A DNA stretch of 7,217 nt from an uncultured Eubacteriales bacterium (lineage in GTDB: Bacteria; Bacillota; Clostridia; Lachnospirales; Lachnospiraceae): NCBI GenBank assembly GCA_902772745.1, contig CACYBV010000419.1, positions 1 to 7,217 of the forward strand, read 5' to 3'. Positions 1 to 6,946 of this stretch are shown here, in pieces. Numbering within the stretch: the stretch's first letter is position 1; every line of letters starts with the position of its first letter. The notes beneath the pieces are model-generated. The model saw nothing but the letters and a program-made list of their open reading frames with translations. It made no database searches and was not told the origin of the DNA. The position numbers and the translations under genes are program-made.

Positions 1-1293
1 ATCGGAATGGTGCATCAGCATTTCAAACTGGTCGAGAACTTCAGCGTCCTGGACAACATCATCCTCGGCAATGAAGACACTGTGTGCGGATTCCTGAAGA
101 AAAGCACAGCGAGAAAGAAGGTCGAGGAACTCAGCAAAAGGTACGGTCTTGCAGTCGATCCCGACGCGATCATTGAGGACATCACCGTCGGTATGCAGCA
201 GAGGACAGAAATCCTCAAGATGCTTTACCGGGACAATGAAATCCTGATTTTTGATGAGCCGACCGCCGTTTTAACGCCGCAGGAAATCGATGAACTGATG
301 CAGATCATGAAGAACCTTGTGGCCGAAGGAAAATCCATTCTCTTTATTACGCATAAACTGAATGAAATCATGGCAGTCGCAGACCGCTGCTCAGTGCTCC
401 GGAAGGGCCGCTACATCGGAACTGTGGATGTAAAGAACAGCTCCAAGGAAGAACTTTCCGAGATGATGGTCGGGCGCTCCGTGAATTTTGAAGTCGAAAA
501 GAAGCCCGCGCAGCCGAAGGAGGCGGTGCTTGAGGTGAGAAATCTAAGCGTCCGCAGCCAGTCCCACCACAAAGACGCCGTAAAGAACGTCAGTTTCACC
601 GTGCATGCGGGAGAGATCGTCTGTATCGCCGGCATCGACGGGAACGGCCAGACAGAACTCGGTTACGCGCTGACGGGACTCGAGAAGTGCGAGAACGGAA
701 AACTCGTGCTGGAAGGAGATGATATAACAAAGAAGAGCATTCTCTATCGGGCAGAGCACGGTATCAGCGTAATCCCGGAAGACCGTCACAAGCACGGCCT
801 GATTCTGGACTTCTCGCTGCAGGAGAATATGGTTCTCCGACGCTATCGTGAGCCGCGTTTCCAGAACCATGGATTCATCAAATTTGACGAGGTTCGGAAA
901 TATGCCGATCAGCTGATTGAGGAATTTGATGTCCGCTCCGGCGAGGGTGCGCTTTCGAGTGCGCGTTCGATGTCCGGCGGCAACCAGCAGAAGGCGATTA
1001 TTGCGAGGGAACTGGACCACGAGCACAGGCTGCTTCTCGCGATTCAGCCGACCAGAGGCCTGGATGTCGGTGCGATTGAATCGGTTCATAAAGAGATTGT
1101 CGAAAAGCGCGACCAGGGTGCGGCGGTTCTCCTGATTTCCCTCGAACTGGACGAGGTGATGAGCCTGTCCGACCGGATTCTCGTGATCTACGAAGGGGAG
1201 ATCGTCGGCGAACTGGATCCCAAGAAGACGACGGTCCAGGAACTCGGCCTCTACATGGCCGGTGCCAAGCGAAACCAGGCAAAGGAGGCATAA
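1..1293 (+). CDS. nupO: Nucleoside ABC importer, double-domain ATP-binding protein (5' partial)
   Basis: This protein is the cytoplasmic ATPase that powers nucleoside import through the two permeases encoded next. The reading frame is open from base 1 (Ile-Gly before the Met at 7), and the first visible residues are the Q-loop (MVHQHF). The real start and the first-domain Walker A therefore lie upstream; about 80 of a usual ~510 residues are missing. Counting from the Met at base 7, domain 1 has signature VGMQQR (61-66), Walker B ending D83-E84 in FDEPTAVLTP, and switch His116. Domain 2 has a degenerate Walker A, GIDGNGQTE (209-217, Gln for Lys), the family motif PEDRHKHG (257-264), an intact signature MSGGNQQK (322-329), and AIQPTRGLDVG (345-355) where a canonical Walker B would have Asp-Glu; Ser378 stands where a switch His would be. 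To my knowledge this asymmetry is typical of RbsA/YufO-like nucleoside ATPases. A simple-sugar importer ATPase is the main alternative, but the deo genes downstream argue for nucleosides. The nup symbol follows B. subtilis usage. Confidence 0.93.
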   Translation: MGMVHQHFKLVENFSVLDNIILGNEDTVCGFLKKSTARKKVEELSKRYGLAVDPDAIIEDITVGMQQRTEILKMLYRDNEILIFDEPTAVLTPQEIDELMQIMKNLVAEGKSILFITHKLNEIMAVADRCSVLRKGRYIGTVDVKNSSKEELSEMMVGRSVNFEVEKKPAQPKEAVLEVRNLSVRSQSHHKDAVKNVSFTVHAGEIVCIAGIDGNGQTELGYALTGLEKCENGKLVLEGDDITKKSILYRAEHGISVIPEDRHKHGLILDFSLQENMVLRRYREPRFQNHGFIKFDEVRKYADQLIEEFDVRSGEGALSSARSMSGGNQQKAIIARELDHEHRLLLAIQPTRGLDVGAIESVHKEIVEKRDQGAAVLLISLELDEVMSLSDRILVIYEGEIVGELDPKKTTVQELGLYMAGAKRNQAKEA

Positions 1294-1296
1294 GGC

Positions 1297-2625
1297 ATGA
1301 GTAATATATTCAAAAAACAGGGGTTTAAATCTGTCTGCGCCTCGATTCTCTGCATTCTCTGCGGACTGATCATAGGCTTTGTTGTCATGGTGATCCTGAG
1401 CCTTGTAAATGATTCGCTCACTGTCAGTGATGCTTTCCATGGCCTTACAATCCTTCTCGGCGGTCCTTTCTCAAGCGGCACTGCGCAGTATGTGGTCACC
1501 AATCTCGGTGATATGATATTTTATGCGACACCGCTGATCATGACCGGCGTATCTGTCGCTATTGCATACAAGACGGGACTGTTCAATATCGGCGCGGCCG
1601 GACAGTTCCTGATGGGAACAATGGGATCGCTTCTGGTTGCCCTGAACATCAACACGACGGGGAAGCCCGGACTCGGGATTCTTGTATGGGTTCTTGCTCT
1701 GATCGTCGGTGCGCTGTTCGGTATGATCTGGGGCGCGATTCCCGGCCTCTTCAAGGCTTTCTTCAATGTCAATGAGGTTATCGTCTGTATTATGACGAAC
1801 TGGATTGCAGCGAATGTTGTTACCTGGGTGTTCAGTTCAATGCCGCAGATCATCAACACCGGGTCCGGGAAGTCGGGCTATCTTATCACAACGTCTGTCA
1901 CCGGCAACGGAACGCCGAAAATCGGGCTGGACAAGCTTTTCTCAGGCTCATACCTGGATCTCGGAATTATCATTGCGGTGGCGATTGCCATTATGATCTA
2001 TATCATGCTGACGAAGACTACCTTTGGTTATGAGCTCAGGGCCTGCGGCGCAAATAAATACGGCGCGCGTTACGCGGGCATGAACGAAAAACGCAACATT
2101 GTTCTCTCTATGGCGATTGCCGGCGGTCTTGCGGCGGTCGGCGGCGCGATCTACTACCTGAATCCCGGCATTGAGTTCAAGTTCTCAAGCGCTTATCAAA
2201 AACTTCCGGATTACGGCTTCAACGGCATTCCGGCAGCGCTTCTTGGATCCAGTAATCCGATTGCGGTCATTTTCGTCAGTCTCTTCATCCGTTATCTCTC
2301 GATCGGCGGCGATAATCTGTCAAGCGCGGGCTTCAATAAATATATCGCGGATGTCATCATCGCGCTGATCATCTACTTCGCCGGTTTCTCGCGGCTTTTC
2401 GGAGATCTGCTGTCACGGAAGAAGAAAAAAGCTGCTGTCACGGCGGCTCCGGCGGCGCCAGGAGCGATTGCTGCAGCGGTTTCCGTAGTGAGACCGGAAA
2501 TCATGGGAGACAAAGATACACCTGCGGAGAAACTGAAGGAACCGGAAAAAGCATCTGATTCAGTTTCGGAGGTGCTGAAAGAACCGGAGAATCCGGAAAC
2601 TGACGGAAAGGAGGCGGAAGAGTAA
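1297..2625 (+). CDS. nupP: Nucleoside ABC importer, permease subunit 1
   Basis: This is an integral membrane permease (BPD_transp_2 / branched-chain and simple-sugar permease family) that forms half of the import channel. The ATG at 1297 lies 3 bases after the ATPase stop, with AAAGGAGG at 1281-1288 giving ideal spacing. Hydrophobic segments are visible at about residues 13-37, 68-90, 96-115, 127-150, 222-238, 265-288, 315-335 and 349-366. The cytoplasmic coupling loop TTFGYELRACGANKYGARYAG (about 241-261) matches the family pattern, in which FGYELRA-GAN is followed by ARYAG. The membrane part ends near residue 370, as expected for this family. A further ~69 residues (374-442) follow: a Lys run, an Ala/Pro-rich stretch, then an acidic Glu/Lys/Pro segment with LKEPE twice (413-417, 427-431). 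This tail is unusual and its role is unknown. The gene overlaps the next permease by one base (TAATG), so the two are probably translationally coupled. Confidence 0.93.
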   Translation: MSNIFKKQGFKSVCASILCILCGLIIGFVVMVILSLVNDSLTVSDAFHGLTILLGGPFSSGTAQYVVTNLGDMIFYATPLIMTGVSVAIAYKTGLFNIGAAGQFLMGTMGSLLVALNINTTGKPGLGILVWVLALIVGALFGMIWGAIPGLFKAFFNVNEVIVCIMTNWIAANVVTWVFSSMPQIINTGSGKSGYLITTSVTGNGTPKIGLDKLFSGSYLDLGIIIAVAIAIMIYIMLTKTTFGYELRACGANKYGARYAGMNEKRNIVLSMAIAGGLAAVGGAIYYLNPGIEFKFSSAYQKLPDYGFNGIPAALLGSSNPIAVIFVSLFIRYLSIGGDNLSSAGFNKYIADVIIALIIYFAGFSRLFGDLLSRKKKKAAVTAAPAAPGAIAAAVSVVRPEIMGDKDTPAEKLKEPEKASDSVSEVLKEPENPETDGKEAEE

Positions 2626-3581
2626 TGGTATTCTTACTTCAGAAAACACTGGTTTATGCGGCTCCGCTTCTGATTGTGGCGCTTGCAGGTATGTTTGCGG
2701 AACGCTCCGGCGTGATCAATCTGGCCCTCGAAGGCGAGATGGTTTTCGGCGCATTTATCGGTGCGATCTTTGCACAGACCTTTGTTAATGCCGGTATATT
2801 TACCGACAATGTTCAGCTGATGTTCCTTGTAGTACTGCTGATTTCCGGCGTTTCGGCTGCCGTGTTCTCCCTTCTGCTGTCGCTGTCGGCAGTTACGCTG
2901 AAGGCCGACCAAACCATCGGCGGTACGGCACTTAATATGCTGGCTCCTGCGGTTATGAATGCTTTCGCACTCTCGCTTTTCAACAGCGAGAAGATCCAGA
3001 TGCCGGCGAATTTTGCGGGTTATGTCATTAAGAACCCCGACCTTCCGGCTTTTGTACAGATCTTCGGAGATAAGGCCTATCTTTCGACTTATGTCATCGT
3101 GATTCTGTTTGTTGTGCTGTCCGTCTGGATTTACAAGACCCGGACCGGCCTCAGGATGCGCTCCTGCGGCGAGCATCCTCAGGCGGCGGCTTCGGTCGGT
3201 ATCAACGTATTCAAGATGCGGTATCTGGGTACGACAATTTCCGGATTCCTCGCAGGCATCGGCGGTTATGCCTATATCGCTACGATTGCGGACGGTACCG
3301 CGGAATCTTCGGTCGGCGGTATGGGCTTCCTGGCATTGGCGATCATGATTTTCGGAAACTGGAAACCGCTGGGAATCGCGCTCGGCGCAGTTCTCTTCGG
3401 CTTCCTGAAATGTATCGGACCGGTCTCATCCTCGATCGATTTTCTGTCGAAGATGAAGCTTCCGATGTATTTCTACAACATTATTCCCTATGTGGTTGTT
3501 CTCGTGGTTCTGGCGCTGACCGCCAAGAAGTCCGGCGTCCCGAAGGCAGAGGGCATTCCTTACGATAAAGGCATGAGGTAG
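2625..3581 (+). CDS. nupQ: Nucleoside ABC importer, permease subunit 2
   Basis: This is the second membrane permease, pairing with the upstream one to form the translocation path. The ATG at 2625 shares its A with the preceding TAA stop, and AAAGGAGG at 2607-2614 inside the upstream gene supports this start. The 318-residue length is what I expect for NupQ/YufQ-type permeases. The N-terminal ERSGVINLALEGEM (26-39) is the family hallmark, resembling the GVxNIGLEG motif of related importers. A cytoplasmic coupling loop KTRTGLRMRSCGEHPQAAAS (171-190) matches the usual TG-LR-R-GE-P-AA pattern. Several long hydrophobic stretches (for example 9-24, 42-54, 64-90, 150-170, 200-218, 225-260, 285-299) indicate a polytopic inner membrane protein. 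It is distantly related to permease 1 but lacks the C-terminal tail found there. The main alternative is a generic sugar permease; the gene neighbourhood supports nucleosides. Confidence 0.93.
   Translation: MVFLLQKTLVYAAPLLIVALAGMFAERSGVINLALEGEMVFGAFIGAIFAQTFVNAGIFTDNVQLMFLVVLLISGVSAAVFSLLLSLSAVTLKADQTIGGTALNMLAPAVMNAFALSLFNSEKIQMPANFAGYVIKNPDLPAFVQIFGDKAYLSTYVIVILFVVLSVWIYKTRTGLRMRSCGEHPQAAASVGINVFKMRYLGTTISGFLAGIGGYAYIATIADGTAESSVGGMGFLALAIMIFGNWKPLGIALGAVLFGFLKCIGPVSSSIDFLSKMKLPMYFYNIIPYVVVLVVLALTAKKSGVPKAEGIPYDKGMR
3575..3578 (+). promoter_or_regulatory. Ribosome binding site for the GTG start of pdp
   Basis: GAGG lies inside the last codons of the upstream permease gene, 8 bases before the GTG at 3587. 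It supports the GTG start rather than the ATG two codons later (3593), which would leave 14 bases of spacing. The resulting N-terminus MRMFDLI also fits the MRMVDxI start of pyrimidine-nucleoside phosphorylases. Confidence 0.6.
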
Positions 3582-3586
3582 ACACC

Positions 3587-4891
3587 GTGCGGATGTTTGA
3601 TCTGATACGGAAGAAGCGGGACGGAGGCATCCTTCGTCCCGCCGAAATCCGATGGTTTATTGAAGGTGTAACAAAAGGCACGATACCGGACTACCAGGTT
3701 TCTGCACTCCTGATGGCGATCTACTATAAGGGGATGAACCTGGAGGAGACGAAGGAACTGACTTTCGCGATCCGGGATTCCGGCGAAAGGCTGGATTTCT
3801 CGGCGGTTCGGGGGATCCGCGCGGACAAGCATTCGACGGGCGGCGTCGGCGATAAGACGAGCCTGATTGTGGTGCCTGTCGTGGCCAGCTTCGGTGTGAA
3901 AGTTGCGAAAATCAGCGGGCGGGGCCTCGGGCATACCGGCGGCACGATTGATAAACTGGAGTCGATTCCGGGCTTTCGGACTGACATCCCGGAAGAGGAT
4001 TTCTTAAGGAACGTCAATGAGATCGGGCTTTCGATCATCGGCCAGACCCATGAGATCGCACCGGCGGACAAAAAACTTTACGCGCTCCGGGACGTGACCG
4101 CGACGATCGACAGTCTTCCCCTGATCGTATCGTCCATTATGGGCAAGAAGCTCGCGGCGGACGACGATGTGATCGTACTCGACGTCAAGACCGGATCCGG
4201 CGCTTTTATGAAGACACGCCGCGACAGCCGGAAACTTGCCGAGGCAATGGTGGACATCGGGAAAGCCGCGGGAAAACGTGTGACTGCGCTGATTACCGAT
4301 ATGGACCGGCCGCTGGGGTCAGCGGTCGGAAACGCAATTGAAGTCATCGAGTCCATCGAAACACTGAAAGGCCGCGGCCCGAAGGACCTCACGGATCTCT
4401 GTGCTGCGCTTTCCTCGGAAATCCTGTACCTCTACGGGAAGGGAGAAAGCCTCGAACAGTGCGAAGACATGGCACGGGACGCGATCCGCTCCGGACGTGC
4501 GCTTGCGCTGTTCGGGGAAATGATCCGCGCCCAGGGAGGAAACCCGGAGGTGCTTTGGGACTACAGCCTCTTTGGAACCGCTCCGGTCACAGCCGAAGTC
4601 TGTGCCGAGACGGACGGCTATATCGCGGGCATGGACACCGAAGGAATCGGGCGCGCAAGCCTGGCTCTGGGCGCCGGAAGGAACACGCTGGACGATGTGA
4701 TCGACAATACCGCGGGAATTCTTCTCCTGAAAAAGACCGGCGCCCGGGTTCGCCGGGGCGATGTGATCGCGAAGCTTTTCACATCGGATCCGCAGAAGGT
4801 TGATCAGGCAAGGGACATCCTGATCAGATCCGTCGTGTATACGGAAAAAGCGCCGAGGAAGAAACCGCTGGTTCTCGACCGGATCAGCTGA
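3587..4891 (+). CDS. pdp: Pyrimidine-nucleoside phosphorylase
   Basis: This cytoplasmic enzyme uses phosphate to split uridine, thymidine and deoxyuridine into free base and (deoxy)ribose-1-phosphate. The 434-residue length matches Bacillus Pdp. Phosphate-binding K81-H82-S83-T84 followed by GGVGD is present. The family signature SGRGLGHTGGTIDKLE spans 110-125, including Ser110 and Thr120. The base-binding residues Arg168, Ser183 and Lys187 fall at exactly the numbering I know for Bacillus/Geobacillus PyNP, whereas E. coli thymidine phosphorylase has them at 171/186/190. This, and the absence of a separate uridine phosphorylase in the window, favours the dual-specificity enzyme over strict DeoA, though specificity cannot be settled from sequence alone. 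The N-terminal helical domain, phosphate-binding middle and C-terminal domain (LGAGR near 362) are all present. It starts with GTG 5 bases after the permease stop. Its product is the substrate of DeoB and then DeoC. Confidence 0.95.
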   Translation: MRMFDLIRKKRDGGILRPAEIRWFIEGVTKGTIPDYQVSALLMAIYYKGMNLEETKELTFAIRDSGERLDFSAVRGIRADKHSTGGVGDKTSLIVVPVVASFGVKVAKISGRGLGHTGGTIDKLESIPGFRTDIPEEDFLRNVNEIGLSIIGQTHEIAPADKKLYALRDVTATIDSLPLIVSSIMGKKLAADDDVIVLDVKTGSGAFMKTRRDSRKLAEAMVDIGKAAGKRVTALITDMDRPLGSAVGNAIEVIESIETLKGRGPKDLTDLCAALSSEILYLYGKGESLEQCEDMARDAIRSGRALALFGEMIRAQGGNPEVLWDYSLFGTAPVTAEVCAETDGYIAGMDTEGIGRASLALGAGRNTLDDVIDNTAGILLLKKTGARVRRGDVIAKLFTSDPQKVDQARDILIRSVVYTEKAPRKKPLVLDRIS

Positions 4892-4987
4892 GAACACTGA
4901 AAAAGACAACCGGCCTCAGGAAATGCCGTGCCCGCATCCTGCATGGGAACGAACCGGCATCGAAAAGCAGCGGGACAGGAAATATTT
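4892..4987 (+). other. 96-base intergenic spacer with weak inverted repeat before tdk
   Basis: This is the only sizeable non-coding gap in the window; every other junction is 5 bases or less, or overlaps. It holds a 6-base inverted repeat ATGCCG (4923-4928) / CGGCAT (4955-4960). Between the arms is a possible imperfect inner hairpin, with CCC (4931-4933) pairing GGG (4945-4947) and GCA (4934-4936) pairing TGC (4940-4942). There is also a 7-base direct repeat AACCGGC at 4908-4914 and 4952-4958. No T-run follows the hairpin, so an intrinsic terminator is not supported, and I see no -35/-10 pair. The repeats are short enough to be chance. Confidence 0.3.
4977..4982 (+). promoter_or_regulatory. 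Ribosome binding site that sets the tdk start
   Basis: AGGAAA lies just upstream of the ATG at 4988, with 7 bases between the AGGA core and the start codon. It supports the ATG start over an in-frame GTG at 4928, whose extra 20 residues do not resemble thymidine kinase. Confidence 0.6.
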
Positions 4988-5581
4988 ATGGCAAAATTAT
5001 ATTTCAAATACGGCACTATGGGCTCATCCAAGACCGCCCAGGCGCTGATCACCAAATTCAACTACGAAGAGCGGGACATGAAAGTCCTTCTCCTGAAACC
5101 CGCGATCGATACCCGGGAAGGAGAGTCCGTCGTGAGATCCCGCATCGGCCTCTCCGCGCCCTGCATCATGGTATCCGCGGACCGGGACCTTTACCGGCTG
5201 TACCTTGACGAGCACCGCGACATCGACGTCATCATCGTCGACGAATGCCAGTTTCTGACGCCTGAGCAGGTGGACCAGCTCGGATACGTTTCGATGGAAT
5301 GCGACATTCCGGTCCTGTGCTTCGGGCTTGCGACAGATTTCCTGACGCACCTCTTCCCCGGATCCCGGCGGCTTTTCGAGATCGCGGAGTCCGTCACGGA
5401 AATCAAGTCCGTCTGCCGCTGCGGCGCCAAGGCGACCGTAAATGCCCGCTTTGACGAACAGGGCCATGTGGTGTTTCAGGGGAGCCAGATCCTGATCGGC
5501 GGAAACGACCGGTATGAAGCGATGTGCCGCAAGTGCTGGCTCAGAAAGAAAAAAGAACAGGAGGAATCGGGAATTCAATGA
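4988..5581 (+). CDS. tdk: Thymidine kinase (type II)
   Basis: This cytosolic enzyme transfers phosphate from ATP to thymidine (and deoxyuridine) to make dTMP (dUMP), the salvage route into DNA precursors. It has 197 residues from the ATG at 4988, normal for the family. The N-terminus MAKLYFKYGTMGSSKT contains the P-loop GTMGSSKT (9-16). DECQF (85-89) holds the Walker B Asp85 and the presumed catalytic base Glu86. The putative structural zinc ligands are Cys143 and Cys145 (CRCG) plus Cys180 and Cys183 (CRKC). The IGGNDRY segment just before the second pair is the thymidine-binding lasso region. The MAKLYF start and CxCG pattern resemble the E. coli-like subgroup rather than the Bacillus type with CGSMFSGKS. 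It is the only anabolic enzyme in an otherwise catabolic operon. Its end overlaps the deoC start by four bases (ATGA), implying coupled translation. Confidence 0.95.
   Translation: MAKLYFKYGTMGSSKTAQALITKFNYEERDMKVLLLKPAIDTREGESVVRSRIGLSAPCIMVSADRDLYRLYLDEHRDIDVIIVDECQFLTPEQVDQLGYVSMECDIPVLCFGLATDFLTHLFPGSRRLFEIAESVTEIKSVCRCGAKATVNARFDEQGHVVFQGSQILIGGNDRYEAMCRKCWLRKKKEQEESGIQ
5559..5566 (+). promoter_or_regulatory. Ribosome binding site for deoC
   Basis: AGGAGGAA lies inside the last codons of tdk, 11 bases from its end to the ATG at 5578, slightly longer than the usual spacing. It supports that ATG over the upstream in-frame ATG at 5524, which would put 18 non-family residues on the protein and lies deep within tdk. 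Confidence 0.65.
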
Positions 5582-6264
5582 ATATCAGTGAAATCCTTTC
5601 AAAATGCGACCATACATTACTCACGCAGACGGCGACCTGGAGTGACATTCAGGGCATACTGGACGACGGCATGAAGTACCATACCGCATCCGCCTGCATT
5701 CCGCCGTATTACGTGAAAAAGGCGAAGGAATACGTCGGGGACCGGCTCGCGATCTGTACCGTCATCGGCTTCCCGAACGGCTCGAATACGACGGCTGTAA
5801 AGCTTTTCGAGACGGAGGATGCACTTCATAACGGCGCCGATGAGATCGACATGGTCATCAATATCGGAGAGCTGAAAGCAGGGAACGAAGACTTTGTCCG
5901 GGAAGAAATCCGCACCCTGAAAAAGGCCTGCGGAGAGAAAATCCTGAAGGTCATCATCGAAACCTGCCTGCTCACGGAGGAAGAGAAGGTGACGATGTGC
6001 CGCCTTGTGACGGAAGCCGGCGCGGATTATATCAAGACATCGACCGGTTTTTCTAAAGCCGGCGCGACTTTCGCGGATATCGAACTTTTCGCAAAGAATA
6101 TCGGTCCGAATGTGAAAATGAAGGCCGCAGGCGGGATTTCCAGTATCGAAGACGCGGAGAAGTTCATCGGGCTCGGCGCGTCCCGCCTCGGAACGTCGCG
6201 GATCGTAAAAATCGTCAAAGCAGAGGAGGAAAAGAAAGATGGCAGTGCCGACACCTCATATTAA
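5578..6264 (+). CDS. deoC: Deoxyribose-phosphate aldolase (class I)
   Basis: DeoC is a cytoplasmic TIM-barrel aldolase that cleaves 2-deoxyribose-5-phosphate to glyceraldehyde-3-phosphate and acetaldehyde, the final step of deoxynucleoside breakdown. The 228 residues from the ATG at 5578 start MNISEILSKCDHTLL, where the DHT motif is typical. The Schiff-base lysine is Lys153 in YIKTSTGF. Asp91 in ADEIDMVINIG corresponds to E. coli Asp102, and Lys182 in VKMKAAGGIS corresponds to E. coli Lys201. The protein ends in ...ADTSY; the C-terminal tyrosine (Tyr228) matches the flexible catalytic-tail tyrosine of E. coli DERA (Tyr259, tail ...SASSY). Length is in the normal range (about 210-260). The gene overlaps tdk by 4 bases and deoD by 26, and shows no sign of damage. 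Confidence 0.96.
   Translation: MNISEILSKCDHTLLTQTATWSDIQGILDDGMKYHTASACIPPYYVKKAKEYVGDRLAICTVIGFPNGSNTTAVKLFETEDALHNGADEIDMVINIGELKAGNEDFVREEIRTLKKACGEKILKVIIETCLLTEEEKVTMCRLVTEAGADYIKTSTGFSKAGATFADIELFAKNIGPNVKMKAAGGISSIEDAEKFIGLGASRLGTSRIVKIVKAEEEKKDGSADTSY
6223..6229 (+). promoter_or_regulatory. Ribosome binding site for deoD, inside deoC
   Basis: GAGGAGG lies 9 bases before the ATG at 6239 and within the deoC coding sequence, where it encodes part of the Glu-rich stretch KAEEEKK. It fixes the deoD start inside deoC and makes the 26-base overlap credible. Confidence 0.75.
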
Positions 6265-6946
6265 CGCAAAACCCGGCGATTTCGCCGAAACCGTGCTGAT
6301 GCCCGGCGATCCTCTGCGCTCGAAATTCATCGCGGAGAATTTCCTTGAAAACCCCGTACTCGTGAACAACGTGCGCGGCGTCCAGGGCTATACCGGAACC
6401 TATCACGGGAAACGCGTGTCCGTCATGGCATCCGGCATGGGACAGCCCGCGATCGGCATCTATTCCTACGAGCTTTTCAATTTCTATGATGTGCAGAATA
6501 TCATCCGTGTCGGCTCCTGCGGTTCGTATTCGAAGGACCTGCATGTCCGGGACATCATTCTCGCACAGGGCGCCTGCACCAACGGAAACTATGCTTCCCA
6601 GTACCGGCTTCCCGGAACCTTTGCGCCGATCGCGGATTTCGGGCTTCTCAGAAAAGCGGTCGAGGCCTGTGAAAAAAGAGGCCTGCGATTCGGGGTCGGA
6701 AACATTTTCTCCTCGGACATGTTCTATGAGGATGACAATTCGGGGATGGACTGGGCCAAAATGGGGGTTCTCGGCGTCGAGATGGAATCCGCGGCGCTTT
6801 ACTGCAATGCGGCGCGCGCCGGTAAAAAAGCGCTCTGCATCTGCACGATCAGCGATTCCTTCATCTATCCGGAGGAGGAGACGACGGCCGAGGAGCGGCA
6901 GAACAGCTTTACCGATATGATGGAAATCGCACTGGAGATCGCATGA
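6239..6946 (+). CDS. deoD: Purine nucleoside phosphorylase, DeoD type
   Basis: This cytoplasmic enzyme phosphorolyses purine (deoxy)nucleosides to purine base and (deoxy)ribose-1-phosphate. It belongs to the NP-I, homohexameric DeoD class. The 235 residues align well end to end with what I know of E. coli DeoD (~239). The N-terminus MAVPTPHINAKPGDF carries His7, which in the hexamer reaches the neighbouring active site (His4 in E. coli mature numbering). Phosphate-binding residues are Arg27 in MPGDPLR, Arg46 in NNVRG, Arg90 in IIRVGSCGS, and Ser93. VEMES (180-184) holds the ribose-binding Met-Glu. Asp206 in TISDSF is the catalytic acid that protonates the purine, and Arg220 in EERQNSF matches the assisting arginine. 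The gene starts within the deoC end and overlaps deoB by 4 bases (ATGA). It is unlikely to be a uridine phosphorylase, since the purine-specific Asp is present. Confidence 0.95.
   Translation: MAVPTPHINAKPGDFAETVLMPGDPLRSKFIAENFLENPVLVNNVRGVQGYTGTYHGKRVSVMASGMGQPAIGIYSYELFNFYDVQNIIRVGSCGSYSKDLHVRDIILAQGACTNGNYASQYRLPGTFAPIADFGLLRKAVEACEKRGLRFGVGNIFSSDMFYEDDNSGMDWAKMGVLGVEMESAALYCNAARAGKKALCICTISDSFIYPEEETTAEERQNSFTDMMEIALEIA

Noticed and set aside
544..1440. A 298-codon open frame on the minus strand opposite the ATPase gene
   Set aside because: It lies antisense to well-supported ATPase motifs and crosses into the permease gene. Its translation resembles no family I know, and long antisense frames are expected in GC-rich coding DNA.
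2634..3176. A 180-codon minus-strand frame opposite permease 2
   Set aside because: The product is hydrophilic and unlike any known family, while the plus strand encodes a clear membrane permease.
4923..4960. Intrinsic terminator between pdp and tdk
   Set aside because: The inverted repeat is only 6 bases with a 26-base loop, and no T-run follows it.
4958..4986. Promoter for tdk with AATATT (4981-4986) as a -10 box
   Set aside because: No -35-like hexamer sits about 17 bases upstream, and the box abuts the start codon.
4928..4987. A 20-residue N-terminal extension of Tdk from the GTG at 4928
   Set aside because: The extra residues do not resemble thymidine kinases, and the ATG at 4988 has an AGGA at good spacing and gives the family-typical MAKLYF start.
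5524..5577. Longer deoC starting at the in-frame ATG at 5524
   Set aside because: The added 18 residues are the out-of-frame translation of the tdk end and match no aldolase; the AGGAGG at 5559-5564 serves the ATG at 5578.
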